Shown piece by piece: positions 9,222 to 19,000 of a DNA stretch of 64,000 bases. The notes under the pieces were generated by a model that was given only the letters and a program-made list of their open reading frames with translations, had not been told where the DNA came from and made no database searches. The stretch's first letter is position 1, and the number at the start of each line of letters is the position of its first letter. This DNA is from Leptotrichiaceae bacterium. Lineage in GTDB: Bacteria > Fusobacteriota > Fusobacteriia > Fusobacteriales > Leptotrichiaceae. The DNA is taken from contig JAGOWQ010000002.1 of assembly GCA_018060185.1 (NCBI GenBank), forward strand, positions 1 to 64,000. The letters run 5' to 3'. A program made the translations under genes and the position numbers.

Positions 9222-12044
9222 CTACAAATATTTTTTTAAAAACTTACCTGTATGAGATTTTTTTGATTTTATTATTTCTTCTGGAGTTCCCTGTGCTATA
9301 ATCTGTCCACCTCTAAATCCACCTTCAGGACCTACATCTATTATATAATCCGATACTTTTATTACATCTAAATTATGTTCAATTACTAGTACTGTATTTC
9401 CTTTATCAACAAGTCTGTTTAAAACTAATAATAATTTTCTTATATCTTCAAAATGCAACCCTGTTGTAGGCTCGTCCAATATATAAATAGTTTTTCCACG
9501 AGATATTTTAGATAATTCTGTTGCCAATTTTATTCTTTGAGCTTCACCACCTGATAGTGTTGTCGCAGGCTGTCCCAATTTAATATAATTCATACCTACA
9601 TCTATTAATGTTTGTAATTTTCTCTCAAGTGAAGGTATTGTTTTAAAAAATTCATAAGCTTCTTCAACAGTCATATCAAGTACATCTGATATATTTTTAC
9701 CTTTATAATTTACTTCTAAAGTTTCTCTATTGTATCGTTTTCCTTTACAAGTTTCGCATTCTACATAAACATCAGGTAAAAAATTCATTTCTATTTTATT
9801 AATTCCTGCTCCTCCACACGACTCACATCTTCCACCTTTAACATTAAAAGAAAATCTTCCTTTATTATATCCTCTTATTTTTGAATCCTTAGTTTGAGAA
9901 TATAAATCTCTTATATCATCAAATATCTTAGTATATGTAGCTGTATTTGATCTTGGTGTTCTTCCTATTGGAGATTGATCTATATCTATTACTTTTTCAA
10001 GATGCTCAAGTCCTTCTATTCCACCATGTTCCAATGGATAAAGCTTTCCTTTATTTAATATATTATGAAGCTCTGGATATAATGTCTGATTTACAAGAGT
10101 TGATTTTCCACTCCCTGAAACTCCTGTTACAACTGTAAATACTTCTAGTGGTATTTTCATAGTAACATTTTTCAGATTATTTCCTTTGGCATTTTTTAAA
10201 ACTAATAATTTATCAAATTTTCTTCTTTTCTTAGGTACCTCTATTTTTACTTTACCATTTAAATATTTTGCAGTTAAAGATTTTTTACTTTTCATAACTT
10301 CTTTAGGTGTTCCTTCTGCAACTATTTCTCCGCCATTTATTCCTGCACCTGGACCCATATCTATGAGATAGTCAGCTTCTCTCATAGTATCTTCATCATG
10401 TTCAACAACAACTAGTGTATTTCCTATATTTTTTAAATCTTTAAGTGCTTCTAGTAATCTATCATTATCCCTTTGATGTAGCCCTATACTCGGTTCATCT
10501 AATACATAAATAACTCCTGTAAGTCTACTTCCTATTTGAGTTGCTAGTCTTATTCTTTGAGATTCTCCTCCAGATAAAGTTTTTGTCATCCTTGATAAAG
10601 ATAAATAATCAAGTCCCACATTTATCATGAAAGAAAGCCTTTCCTTTATCTCTTTTAAAATTTCCACAGCAATCATTTTTTCTTTTTCTGTTAATTTTAC
10701 ATTATCATAAAAATCAAGTGCATCTACAACACTCATTTCAGTTATATCTATTATATTTTTATCATTTACAGTTATTGAAAGTACAACATCTTTTAATCTT
10801 TTTCCTTTACAAGTTTTACAAGTTTTATCAGTCATATATTTTGACTCATAGTCTTCTTTTATTGCTTCAGAAAACGATTCTTTATACTGTCTTTCTATAC
10901 TGTTAATTAATCCTTCAAATGTTCTATCTCCATTATATTTTATACTTTTACTATCCCATGTAAATTTAAATGGCTTACTACTTCCATAAAATATTATCTC
11001 TTTTTCTTTTTTTGTAAGTTTTTTAAAAGGTTTATCAAGGTCTATTTTATGTGCTAACGCCATTGCTTCAAATAAATTCCAGCTCCAAGTATTTTTATTT
11101 GATGAGCCAGGAAATTGAAGACCTCCTTCTTTTATACTTAATTCCTCATCAAAAATTAATTTTCTTTCATCAACTTCCAATGTTGAACCTAATCCATTAC
11201 AAGAATCACACGCACCATAAGGAGCATTGAATGAAAATAGCCTTGGAACTGTATCTGGAAATACAACATCAGGATGATCAGAACACGAAAAACTCTCACT
11301 ATATTTTTGATCATTTCCATTTATATTTGCAATAATTTTACCCTCTGATAATCCAATTGCAATTTCTACTGCCTCTGTCAATCTTCTAAGAAAATCTTTA
11401 TCCTCTTTTTTAATTATAAGTCTGTCTACTACTACTTCTATGTTATGTCTCTTATTTTTATCTAAGTCTATTGTATCACTTAAATCAAGTATATCTTCAT
11501 TTACTCTTATTCTTTGAAATCCTTTTTTTTGTAAATTTAAAAATAAATTTTTATGAGTTCCTTTTTTGTCAATTACTACTGGTGACAATATTATTAATTT
11601 ATCTTTTTCAATTCCTACTTCAATTATATTGTCCGTTATTTCCTCTATAGATTGTTTTTCTACATTTTGACCACATACCGGACAATGCGCTTTTCCAATA
11701 TGAGCCCATAATAGTCTCATATAATCATAAATTTCAGTTGTAGTTCCAACTGTAGAACGAGGATTTTTAGAAACACTCTTCTGTTCTATAGAAATTGCAG
11801 GAGAAAGACCTTCTATGCTATCTAATTCAGGTTTTTGCATTTGTCCTATAAACATTCTAGCATATGCAGATAAACTTTCAACATATCTTCTTTGACCCTC
11901 AGAATATATAGTATCAAAAGCAAGAGAAGATTTTCCACTTCCTGAAACTCCAGTTATTACTACAAATTTATTTTTAGGTATCTCTATATCAATATTTTTT
12001 AAATTATGCTCTCTAGCACCTGTTATTTTAATTTTTTCATTCAT
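9222..12044 (-). CDS. uvrA: UvrABC excinuclease subunit A
   Basis: 940-residue damage-recognition ATPase of nucleotide excision repair. Two ABC modules are visible: first Walker A GVSGSGKSSLAFD near residue 31, first signature TLSGGESQRIRLA and Walker B VLDEPSIGL; second Walker A GVSGSGKSTLV near residue 640, second signature LSGGEAQRIKLA and YILDEPTTGL. Zinc-binding Cys pairs appear at CDSCNGLG and at CESCGGAG with CETCKGKR. Length is standard. No LexA-type box was recognised upstream, so SOS control is not evident. uvrB is not in the window. Confidence 0.99.
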   Translation of the reverse strand: MNEKIKITGAREHNLKNIDIEIPKNKFVVITGVSGSGKSSLAFDTIYSEGQRRYVESLSAYARMFIGQMQKPELDSIEGLSPAISIEQKSVSKNPRSTVGTTTEIYDYMRLLWAHIGKAHCPVCGQNVEKQSIEEITDNIIEVGIEKDKLIILSPVVIDKKGTHKNLFLNLQKKGFQRIRVNEDILDLSDTIDLDKNKRHNIEVVVDRLIIKKEDKDFLRRLTEAVEIAIGLSEGKIIANINGNDQKYSESFSCSDHPDVVFPDTVPRLFSFNAPYGACDSCNGLGSTLEVDERKLIFDEELSIKEGGLQFPGSSNKNTWSWNLFEAMALAHKIDLDKPFKKLTKKEKEIIFYGSSKPFKFTWDSKSIKYNGDRTFEGLINSIERQYKESFSEAIKEDYESKYMTDKTCKTCKGKRLKDVVLSITVNDKNIIDITEMSVVDALDFYDNVKLTEKEKMIAVEILKEIKERLSFMINVGLDYLSLSRMTKTLSGGESQRIRLATQIGSRLTGVIYVLDEPSIGLHQRDNDRLLEALKDLKNIGNTLVVVEHDEDTMREADYLIDMGPGAGINGGEIVAEGTPKEVMKSKKSLTAKYLNGKVKIEVPKKRRKFDKLLVLKNAKGNNLKNVTMKIPLEVFTVVTGVSGSGKSTLVNQTLYPELHNILNKGKLYPLEHGGIEGLEHLEKVIDIDQSPIGRTPRSNTATYTKIFDDIRDLYSQTKDSKIRGYNKGRFSFNVKGGRCESCGGAGINKIEMNFLPDVYVECETCKGKRYNRETLEVNYKGKNISDVLDMTVEEAYEFFKTIPSLERKLQTLIDVGMNYIKLGQPATTLSGGEAQRIKLATELSKISRGKTIYILDEPTTGLHFEDIRKLLLVLNRLVDKGNTVLVIEHNLDVIKVSDYIIDVGPEGGFRGGQIIAQGTPEEIIKSKKSHTGKFLKKYL

Positions 12045-12203
12045 ATTAATTTTCCTTCTTTTATAATTTTTTTACTAATTTTATTTTATCATATGTAATT
12101 GATTTTCTAAATTATTATACTAAAAAATATGTACTTTTTCTAGTTTTTTAAATATAAAAACTGCTTATAGTTTTAATTTTCCAAACAAATATTATTGTTA
12201 TAT

Positions 12204-12224
12204 ATGATTCATTAAGTGTATCAT
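12204..12224. repeat. Imperfect 21-base palindrome, candidate operator
   Basis: ATGAT-x-CA arms mirrored by TG-x-ATCAT around a TTAAG centre: eight of ten base pairs are Watson-Crick, one is G-T and one mismatched. It lies about 100 bases before the AEC promoter. No T-run follows on either strand, so a protein-binding site is more likely than a terminator. Confidence 0.4.
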
Positions 12225-12319
12225 GTTTTAATATAATATAAAATCATTTTTTTAACAAGACTTTTCAGATAATATAAATAAAATTATTTTAATTTGATAA
12301 TTAATTGAACATATTGCTC

Positions 12320-12348
12320 TTATCTTAAAAAGAAATTTATGATATAAT
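12320..12348 (+). promoter_or_regulatory. Promoter of the AEC transporter
   Basis: TTATCT (weak -35), 17-base spacer, then TGATATAAT, which is an extended -10 with perfect TATAAT. The start codon is 41 bases downstream. Confidence 0.65.
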
Positions 12349-12389
12349 TAACACAGTATTATTAAAATCAATCTTGAAAGGTAAAAAAT

Positions 12390-13331
12390 ATGATACATTC
12401 ATTTTTATCAACTTTAAATATACTCTACCCTGTATTTATATATATGAGTGCAGGAAAATTATTAAAAAAAAGAAATTTATTAAATAATAGTATGGTAGAC
12501 TCTTTAAATAGATTATTATTTTTAGTTCTTCTTCCAATAAAGTTATTTATTGAAATTATTCAATCTGATTTCAATAATGTTTTCAATACTAAATTAATAT
12601 TTTTTGCTATTATTTCAATTATATCCACAATGATAATTTCAACTTTTTTAATAACTAAAATATCAAATAATAGGAAAAACATTTCTGTCATTGTTCAGTC
12701 AATTTATAGAAGTAATTACATAATGTACGGTATTGCTATTGCAACTTCAATGTACCCTGGAAAAGATTTAGGTATTATAAGTATTTTAGCTGCATTTATA
12801 GTCCCTTTCTTTAATTTAATATCTGTTATACTTTTTGAAATTTTTAACGAAAAAAATGTGAGAATAAGAATTATTTTAAAAAAAATTTTTTCAAACAATA
12901 TTATACTATCTGGAATTTTAGGATTAGTTTTTGTATATTTTAAAATTAGTATTCCAAAACATATTTTATCTCCTTTTATTGTAATCGGTAACTGCTCTAC
13001 ACCTATTGGGATAATGTGTATTGGAACTATGATTTCATTTGAATCATTAAATAAATATAAAAAAGAACTTGTAATCATGTCCCTTGGAAGACTTGTCATT
13101 ACACCATTAATATTAGTTCCTATATCAATAATATTTGGTTTTAGAAATATGGAACTAATAGCACTTTTCATTTTATTTTCTAGCCCTATTGCGACTTCAT
13201 CATCACCTATGGCTTATGAAATGGGAGGAAATGGTGAATTAGCAGGAGTTGCTGTTGCAGTAACGTCTGTTCTAGTACTATTTACAATGTTTTTAGGTAT
13301 ATTTATTTTAAAAACGTTAGCTTTAATCTAA
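12390..13331 (+). CDS. AEC (auxin efflux carrier) family transporter
   Basis: 313-residue inner-membrane permease with about ten hydrophobic segments across its length, as in the AEC/BART superfamily. By family knowledge these proteins move organic acids such as malate or malonate; the substrate cannot be read here. Seen: the N-terminal LNILYPVFIYMSAGKLLKK segment, the conserved IYRSNYIMYGIAIA block in the middle and the C-terminal SSPIATSSSPMAYEMGGN segment near residue 270, typical of the second half. GAAAGG lies eight bases before the ATG. Monocistronic on the plus strand, flanked by minus-strand genes. Confidence 0.87.
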   Translation: MIHSFLSTLNILYPVFIYMSAGKLLKKRNLLNNSMVDSLNRLLFLVLLPIKLFIEIIQSDFNNVFNTKLIFFAIISIISTMIISTFLITKISNNRKNISVIVQSIYRSNYIMYGIAIATSMYPGKDLGIISILAAFIVPFFNLISVILFEIFNEKNVRIRIILKKIFSNNIILSGILGLVFVYFKISIPKHILSPFIVIGNCSTPIGIMCIGTMISFESLNKYKKELVIMSLGRLVITPLILVPISIIFGFRNMELIALFILFSSPIATSSSPMAYEMGGNGELAGVAVAVTSVLVLFTMFLGIFILKTLALI

Positions 13332-13352
13332 ATAATATTATTATCTTCAAAT

Positions 13353-13386
13353 AAAAAACTGGTTTAAAATATTCCTTTAAACCAGT
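13353..13386 (-). terminator. Terminator overlapping the end of the small zinc-ribbon gene
   Basis: Perfect 11-base stem ACTGGTTTAAA / TTTAAACCAGT with a 7-base loop, followed on the minus strand by a run of T. The upstream arm is inside the last codons of the gene ending at 13364. It probably also serves the convergent AEC transporter less efficiently. Confidence 0.85.
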
Positions 13387-13621
13387 AATCTCTCACTTTT
13401 TTCAAAGATTCTTTATCAATCGGATATCCTGTATATTCTCCAATAACCGAATCTATCTGACAATTAGGACAAATAGCCGTCTCTTTTTCTACATTAATCC
13501 ACTTTTTTATTTCGCTAGTATTAAAAACTTCAAGACAGAAAAAGCACCCACACAAATTATCTTTTAACAATTCTTCTTTATTGTTTGAAGAATATTTATG
13601 TACTTTAATGTAATCATTCAT
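13364..13621 (-). CDS. Small cytoplasmic zinc-ribbon protein of unknown function
   Basis: 85 residues, no signal peptide. Two Cys pairs, CGCFFC near residue 24-29 and CPNC near residue 52-55, look like a four-cysteine zinc ribbon, and the C-terminus is aromatic-rich (YWFKGIF). Proteins of this shape are annotated only as conserved cytoplasmic proteins in many bacteria. The start has AAAGGAAA upstream. It stands alone between the AEC transporter (convergent) and mlaA, and its own terminator begins inside its final codons. Confidence 0.72.
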   Translation of the reverse strand: MNDYIKVHKYSSNNKEELLKDNLCGCFFCLEVFNTSEIKKWINVEKETAICPNCQIDSVIGEYTGYPIDKESLKKVRDYWFKGIF

Positions 13622-13687
13622 TTCTATTTAGTTTCCTTTCTTCATTTATCCTTTTAATTTAAATAAAATTATTCAGATAATAATAAA

Positions 13688-14641
13688 CTATTTTTTTATA
13701 TTTATTTTTCTAAAGTTATAATAAAATGCCCTTACTAAATCATATTCAAAAGGCGAATTTAAATCTCCATATCTAAAAGTTATAAGAGATCTTGCATTTA
13801 ACCCTGTAACTATAGGTCTTGTATGTCCATATATAGTCTTATCAAATATTTTTGTATCAAAGAAAAGTTTTTCTTCTGCTATTCCCATTACATAACTTTC
13901 CATTGTATTATCAGCTATTAATCCAACACCATCTCTCAAAGTACTAGGACCTAATATTGGTAAAACTAAATAACTTCCTGATTTAACCCCATAATGACCT
14001 AGTGTATCACCCATTGTTTCACTATCTTTTTTTAACCCAATTTTTGTTGCTGGATCTGTTAATCCAAGTATTCCAATTGTAGAATTTACAGTAAATCTTC
14101 CCAATGCATTAACAGCTTTTTTAGGTTTTAACTGCAATAACGAGTTAACAAATGTTGGAACTTCATCAAAGTTTTTAAAAAAATTATTTATTCCTATTCT
14201 TATAGGTTTTGGTATTATTGTTCCATATACTACTGATACAGGATAAACAACTTTTTTATCCAATTGCGTATTAAAAGCATACATTCTTCTATTAAATGGT
14301 TCTAGTGAATCATTTATACTAGTTAGATCAAATACCTTACTTGAAATAATATATTCTTCATCTAAATAATCCATATTATTTGCAATTATTCCATAATTAT
14401 CCTGAACTGTAGAGTGACTTTTTGATTCATTATTTATTTTATAGTGTACAACATCAAAATTTTCATTAGGTTTAGTTACTATATCTCCATCTACAAATTT
14501 TACAAATGTATTGTCATTAACTTCTTTTATTATTTCACTATCAATATATTTTTCTATCTTTTCGTTTTTCACCTTAGCTTGAGATATTGAAGCTAAAAAT
14601 AATACTAAGCTAAAAGTTAATTTTATATTTTTATTATTCAT
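13688..14641 (-). CDS. mlaA: MlaA/VacJ-family protein without a lipobox
   Basis: 317 residues. The MlaA domain begins near residue 110 with SLEPFNRRMYAFN and continues through YGTIIPKPIRIGINNFF, RFTVNSTIGILGL, GDTLGHYGVKSGSYLVLP and GPSTLRDGVG, all core MlaA motifs. In Proteobacteria MlaA is an outer-membrane lipoprotein that extracts mislocalised phospholipid to the periplasm. Here the signal peptide ends in SISQA with no cysteine, and about 80 unique residues separate it from the domain, so membrane attachment must differ. It starts two bases after the alpha/beta hydrolase gene; no MlaBCDEF genes are present here. Confidence 0.9.
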   Translation of the reverse strand: MNNKNIKLTFSLVLFLASISQAKVKNEKIEKYIDSEIIKEVNDNTFVKFVDGDIVTKPNENFDVVHYKINNESKSHSTVQDNYGIIANNMDYLDEEYIISSKVFDLTSINDSLEPFNRRMYAFNTQLDKKVVYPVSVVYGTIIPKPIRIGINNFFKNFDEVPTFVNSLLQLKPKKAVNALGRFTVNSTIGILGLTDPATKIGLKKDSETMGDTLGHYGVKSGSYLVLPILGPSTLRDGVGLIADNTMESYVMGIAEEKLFFDTKIFDKTIYGHTRPIVTGLNARSLITFRYGDLNSPFEYDLVRAFYYNFRKINIKK

Positions 14642-14643
14642 AG

Positions 14644-15972
14644 TTATTTTTCCTCCAACTTATCAACCATTAATTTTGCTACATCTTTATGCCACAATAC
14701 TCCTGTATGTCCACCAAATGGTATTATTACATTATTAGTAAAATTATTTTTTATATATTCTAAATCACTTTCAGATATTAAAACATCGTCTTTAGATGTT
14801 ATAAATACAATATTTTTATTATTTTCACTAATAAAATCTCTACTATTTTCTAAATCAAACTGCTTAATAAAATCTCCTAATGTCAAATCAGGATTTTTAG
14901 TATTTTTAATATAAGGGTATAACAAATCTTTAGCATATTCATCAAAAGAAACAGATAATCCTTCGGCAAATTCTTTTGTTACAGAATCAAATCTTTTATA
15001 CTCTTTTTTATTACTCAATCTTCCAGTAGAATTTTTTCCACTAAATACTTCACCTGCGAATGTCATATTTGCTGAATAAAATCTAAATAATAAACCTGTT
15101 AATATTTCAAAATCACTTGAATTTAAATTTAACTTCCCAAGCACTCCCATTAAATCTCCAAAATCAACTTCACTCAATTTTAAGTTGTCATCATACAATA
15201 TTTTAGAAAACTTACTATCTAAATATTTTTCCAAGCCTTTAGCGTCATAGATACTATTTTTTATTAAAAAATTATCTAATCTTTGTGTTGCAGTTAATAT
15301 ACTTTTAGGGCTATTTAAAACTAATGATTTTTCAATTACTAATTTTTTCTCTTTACTATCTAACTCATGAATTAATATAGACTGAAATCCACCTAAACTA
15401 AATCCTCCAACATAAGTTTTTGATATTTTCATATTTTCTTTTTTTTCTTTATTTACTATTTTTATCATTATTTCATATAAATCTTTTGTTTCATCTTTTA
15501 TATATCCTGGATATGCATTTTTACTTTGACTTACTATATAAGGCATTGTTGTTGGAGAGCTCAATGCTATTACATTATAACCTCTTTCATAAAAAATATT
15601 TGCCATGTACATTGTATAACCACTATTATAAGTTGAGCCTGTCCCAGATATTATTATAATTAACGGTGAACTTGATTTTTGCTTCCATACACCATACTCA
15701 TAATCACTCCACTGTCTTAATATATCTGGTATAGTTTTAGTAGTTTTTAACTTTCTAACCATTGGCCCCTTAGGTTTTTTAAATTTATATTGCTGATTTT
15801 CTGGAGTTCCTAACACCGTAGCCATTATTGCACTATCTTTATAAGGATAATCCTGAGCTATTTTAGTTACATCTAAATTTTCAGCAAAAGTTACTGCTGA
15901 AATTATTAATATTATTAATATTACTAAACATATTAATAATTTTTTTGATACCTTACTTTTAATAAAATCCAT
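14644..15972 (-). CDS. Secreted alpha/beta-fold serine hydrolase paired with mlaA
   Basis: 442 residues with an N-terminal signal peptide (hydrophobic residues 11-28, probable cleavage after VTFA). Seen: an oxyanion-region IIIISGTGSTYNSG, the nucleophile elbow GGFSLGGFQ near residue 190 (G-x-S-x-G), a late acidic TSKDDVLIS and the terminal His in FGGHTGVLWHKD, a complete Ser-Asp-His arrangement. Substrate unknown. Position in one operon with an MlaA-family protein, two bases apart, suggests action on phospholipid or another envelope ester in the periplasm. The start has AGGAGG eight bases upstream. Confidence 0.8.
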   Translation of the reverse strand: MDFIKSKVSKKLLICLVILIILIISAVTFAENLDVTKIAQDYPYKDSAIMATVLGTPENQQYKFKKPKGPMVRKLKTTKTIPDILRQWSDYEYGVWKQKSSSPLIIIISGTGSTYNSGYTMYMANIFYERGYNVIALSSPTTMPYIVSQSKNAYPGYIKDETKDLYEIMIKIVNKEKKENMKISKTYVGGFSLGGFQSILIHELDSKEKKLVIEKSLVLNSPKSILTATQRLDNFLIKNSIYDAKGLEKYLDSKFSKILYDDNLKLSEVDFGDLMGVLGKLNLNSSDFEILTGLLFRFYSANMTFAGEVFSGKNSTGRLSNKKEYKRFDSVTKEFAEGLSVSFDEYAKDLLYPYIKNTKNPDLTLGDFIKQFDLENSRDFISENNKNIVFITSKDDVLISESDLEYIKNNFTNNVIIPFGGHTGVLWHKDVAKLMVDKLEEK

Positions 15973-16091
15973 ATTTCTTTTATCCTCCTAACTTTACGTT
16001 ATTTACTATATTTTAATATATTTAAATAAATTTATCAAATTATTTATAATTTTTATTTAAATTATTTAAAAACTACTATTAAATGTATTAA

Positions 16092-19000
16092 CTACACATC
16101 GACAGAAATTATTCTTGATTCACCTATTTCTTTATTCATAGTTACTCCATAAAGTCTATGAGATCCTTTCATTGTTTCTTTATTATGAGTTATTAGTATA
16201 AATTGAGATTTTTCTATAAAATTATTTAATAACTCAACTATTTTTTTAGTATTCGCTTCATCCAAAGCTGCTTCAATTTCATCAAAAAAAGTAAAAGGAC
16301 TTGGTTTAAACATAAATATTGCCATTATAAACGATACTGCTAGCATAGATTTTTCTCCTCCTGATAATAACAATAGAGTCTGTTCAGGTTTATTTTTATA
16401 CTTTACACTAAGTTCTAATCCTGTATCTAATAAATTTTCTGAATCATTCATTTTTATCATACCTTTAGCGTCATTTAATATCGTTTTACACATGTATTCA
16501 AAGTTTTTATTAATTTCTTCAAAAGCGTAAGAAAATTTTTCAACTATTTCATTTTCTATATCTTTTATCAACGATAACAGAGACTCTCTACTATCTATCA
16601 AATCCCTTTTTTGGTCAACTAAATTATTATATCTTTCATTTTCTTTTTCATATTCTTCAATAGAAGCAAGGTTTACAGCTCCTATATCTAATCTACTTTT
16701 TTCATCCATAGATAGTTTTCTTTTTATTGCATTGACTTCTATTTCATTTTCTATTTTTTTGTATTCAACACTTTCTTTAATATTTTTATTGTTAATTTCT
16801 TCTAGTTCAATAGTATAATATTCTAAGTCTTTATCTATTTTAGTAATTTTTTCCAATATTTTTTCTTTTTCATTTTGTAAGTTTACCATTTTAACTTCAA
16901 TATCTTTTACTTCTGTAATTAATCTCTTTTCTATTTCTTCGAGATTTTTTATCTCTAATTCAAGGTTTCTTATTAAATTATTCAAAGTGTTATTTTCAGT
17001 ATTTTTTTCTTCTATTTCATTTCTTTTTGATGAAATTTCCTTTTTGAGACTTTCTTTCAACTCATCTCTTATTATTTCAAATTGGATAATTTCATTCTTT
17101 TCTTTTATCAACTTTTCATAATCTATATTTATTTCATTATATCTAGATATATTATTATCCGTTTTAACCTTTAGAATTTCATATTCTTTATCTAATATAT
17201 TTAATTCACTTACAAATTCTGATAAATCTTCTATTTTACTAAGTTCAATATTAAAATCTTCTATTTTTTTATTATTCTTTAAAATAATATTCTCTATTTC
17301 TTTTATTTTTACCTTATTTTCTTCTATAGTTTTCCTTCTTGAAATTATAAATTCCTCATTTTCATTAATTTCATAATTTAAAGTATCTATCTGTCTTTTC
17401 TTTTTATTAAATTCAGAACTGAAACTATCATATTCATTTATAAAATTTTTATATTCTGCATTAAAAATATAAATTTCATTTTGTTTTTCTATTTTTTTTA
17501 TTTCATATTTTTCTATTTTTGCATTTAATTCAATTCTTTTTTCTTTTAGTATACTTTGTTTTTGAGTTATTATTTGTATTTTTTCAATTATGTTACCAAG
17601 TTCTTTTTTTCTTTCTAGTAATTCATCTTTTCCTTTCTGTACGTATCCTCCTGTAATCCTTCCTCTTGCTGTAATAATATCGCCTTCTAAAGTCACAATT
17701 CTATCGTTAAATCCACTCTTTAAAAGTTTTCTTCCTATTTCTAGATTTTCTACAATAACAGAATTTCCAAAAACAAATTCTACAACCTTTTCTATTTTTT
17801 TATTATATTTAACTATGTTTCTTGAAAAATCAATAACACCTTTTTCCTTAGGAAATTCTTTATTTATTTTAGAAACTTTTATTCCATCTATTGGTAAAAA
17901 AGAAGCTCTTCCTAACTTTTTTTCTCTTAATATTTCAATACATTTTTGCCCAACCTCTGTATTTTCTACAACTATATCTTGAAAATATCCTCCTGATAAA
18001 GACTGGAAAGCAGCTTCATACCCATTAGGTATGTCAATTAAATTTATAAAAGCTCCTACTATTCCATTTATTTTTTCATTTAATAAATATTTTATACTTT
18101 TATAAAATGTCTCATTATTATTTATAATATTATCAATAGATCTTTTTTTACTATTTAACTGTTCGTATTCGTATTGAAAAGTATTGTATTCTTTATTAAG
18201 TTCTTCTCTGTTTTTTTCTAGTATATTTAATTTTTTATTTATTTCATCTAACTCATTTTCTTTAACTATCTTCTCTTCTTCTTTAAGTGTTTTATCTTTT
18301 TCAATTTTATCTTTTCTAAATATTATTTTTTCAAATGTCTCTTGAATTTCTATTTTCTCTTTATTAATTCTATCATTGGAACTTTGTGCAGAAGCTATTC
18401 TTTTTTCTAAATCTTGATTTTCATGAAATGCCTTTATCTTATCTACTTCTAAATCTTGATTTTCTTGAGTTTTATTTTTTAAATCTTCTAAAATACTATT
18501 TTTTTTATTTTTTAATTTTTCTACTTTTATTTCTATTTCATTTCTTTCTTTTTCTTTTATTTCAAGATCTTTTATCATAATATCTAAATCAGATTTGGAA
18601 TTATTAAGAATTTCTTCTTTTTCTAAAATATCTTTTTCTAACACAACTTTTCTTTTTTCTTTTTCTTTTTCTTCGGTTTCTAAATTAGAATATTTACTAT
18701 TTAAGCTTGAATATTCATTTTTTAAATTTTCAATAACTTTGAAAATATTCATATTTTTTATTTTTTCTTCTTCTAATTTTTCATAATTTTTTTCTCTATT
18801 GATATTAGAATTTTGTAATTCTTCCTGTTTAGTGTCAAATTCATCTAATATTTTATTTAATTTTTCTTTTAATTCTTTATTTTCTATATCATATTTTTTT
18901 TTAAGAACACTTTTTTCATTTATGTTATATTCTAAAATCATAAACCTTTGAACATCTATTTTTTCAGTATACGTTTTAAAAAGTCTAGCTTTCATTCCTT

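Larger units (their letters stand above)
12045..12389. other. 345-base divergent intergenic region between uvrA and the AEC transporter
   Basis: Very AT-rich. It holds the promoters for uvrA (minus strand, a possible extended -10 TATGATAAAAT near 12090-12100) and for the AEC transporter (plus strand). It also contains the imperfect 21-base palindrome at 12204-12224. No RNA gene or small coding sequence is evident. Confidence 0.6.

Noticed and set aside
17590-17982. 130-residue plus-strand open frame inside smc
   Set aside because: It is antisense to conserved SMC hinge sequence, has no ribosome-binding site, and its composition is the complement of coding sequence.
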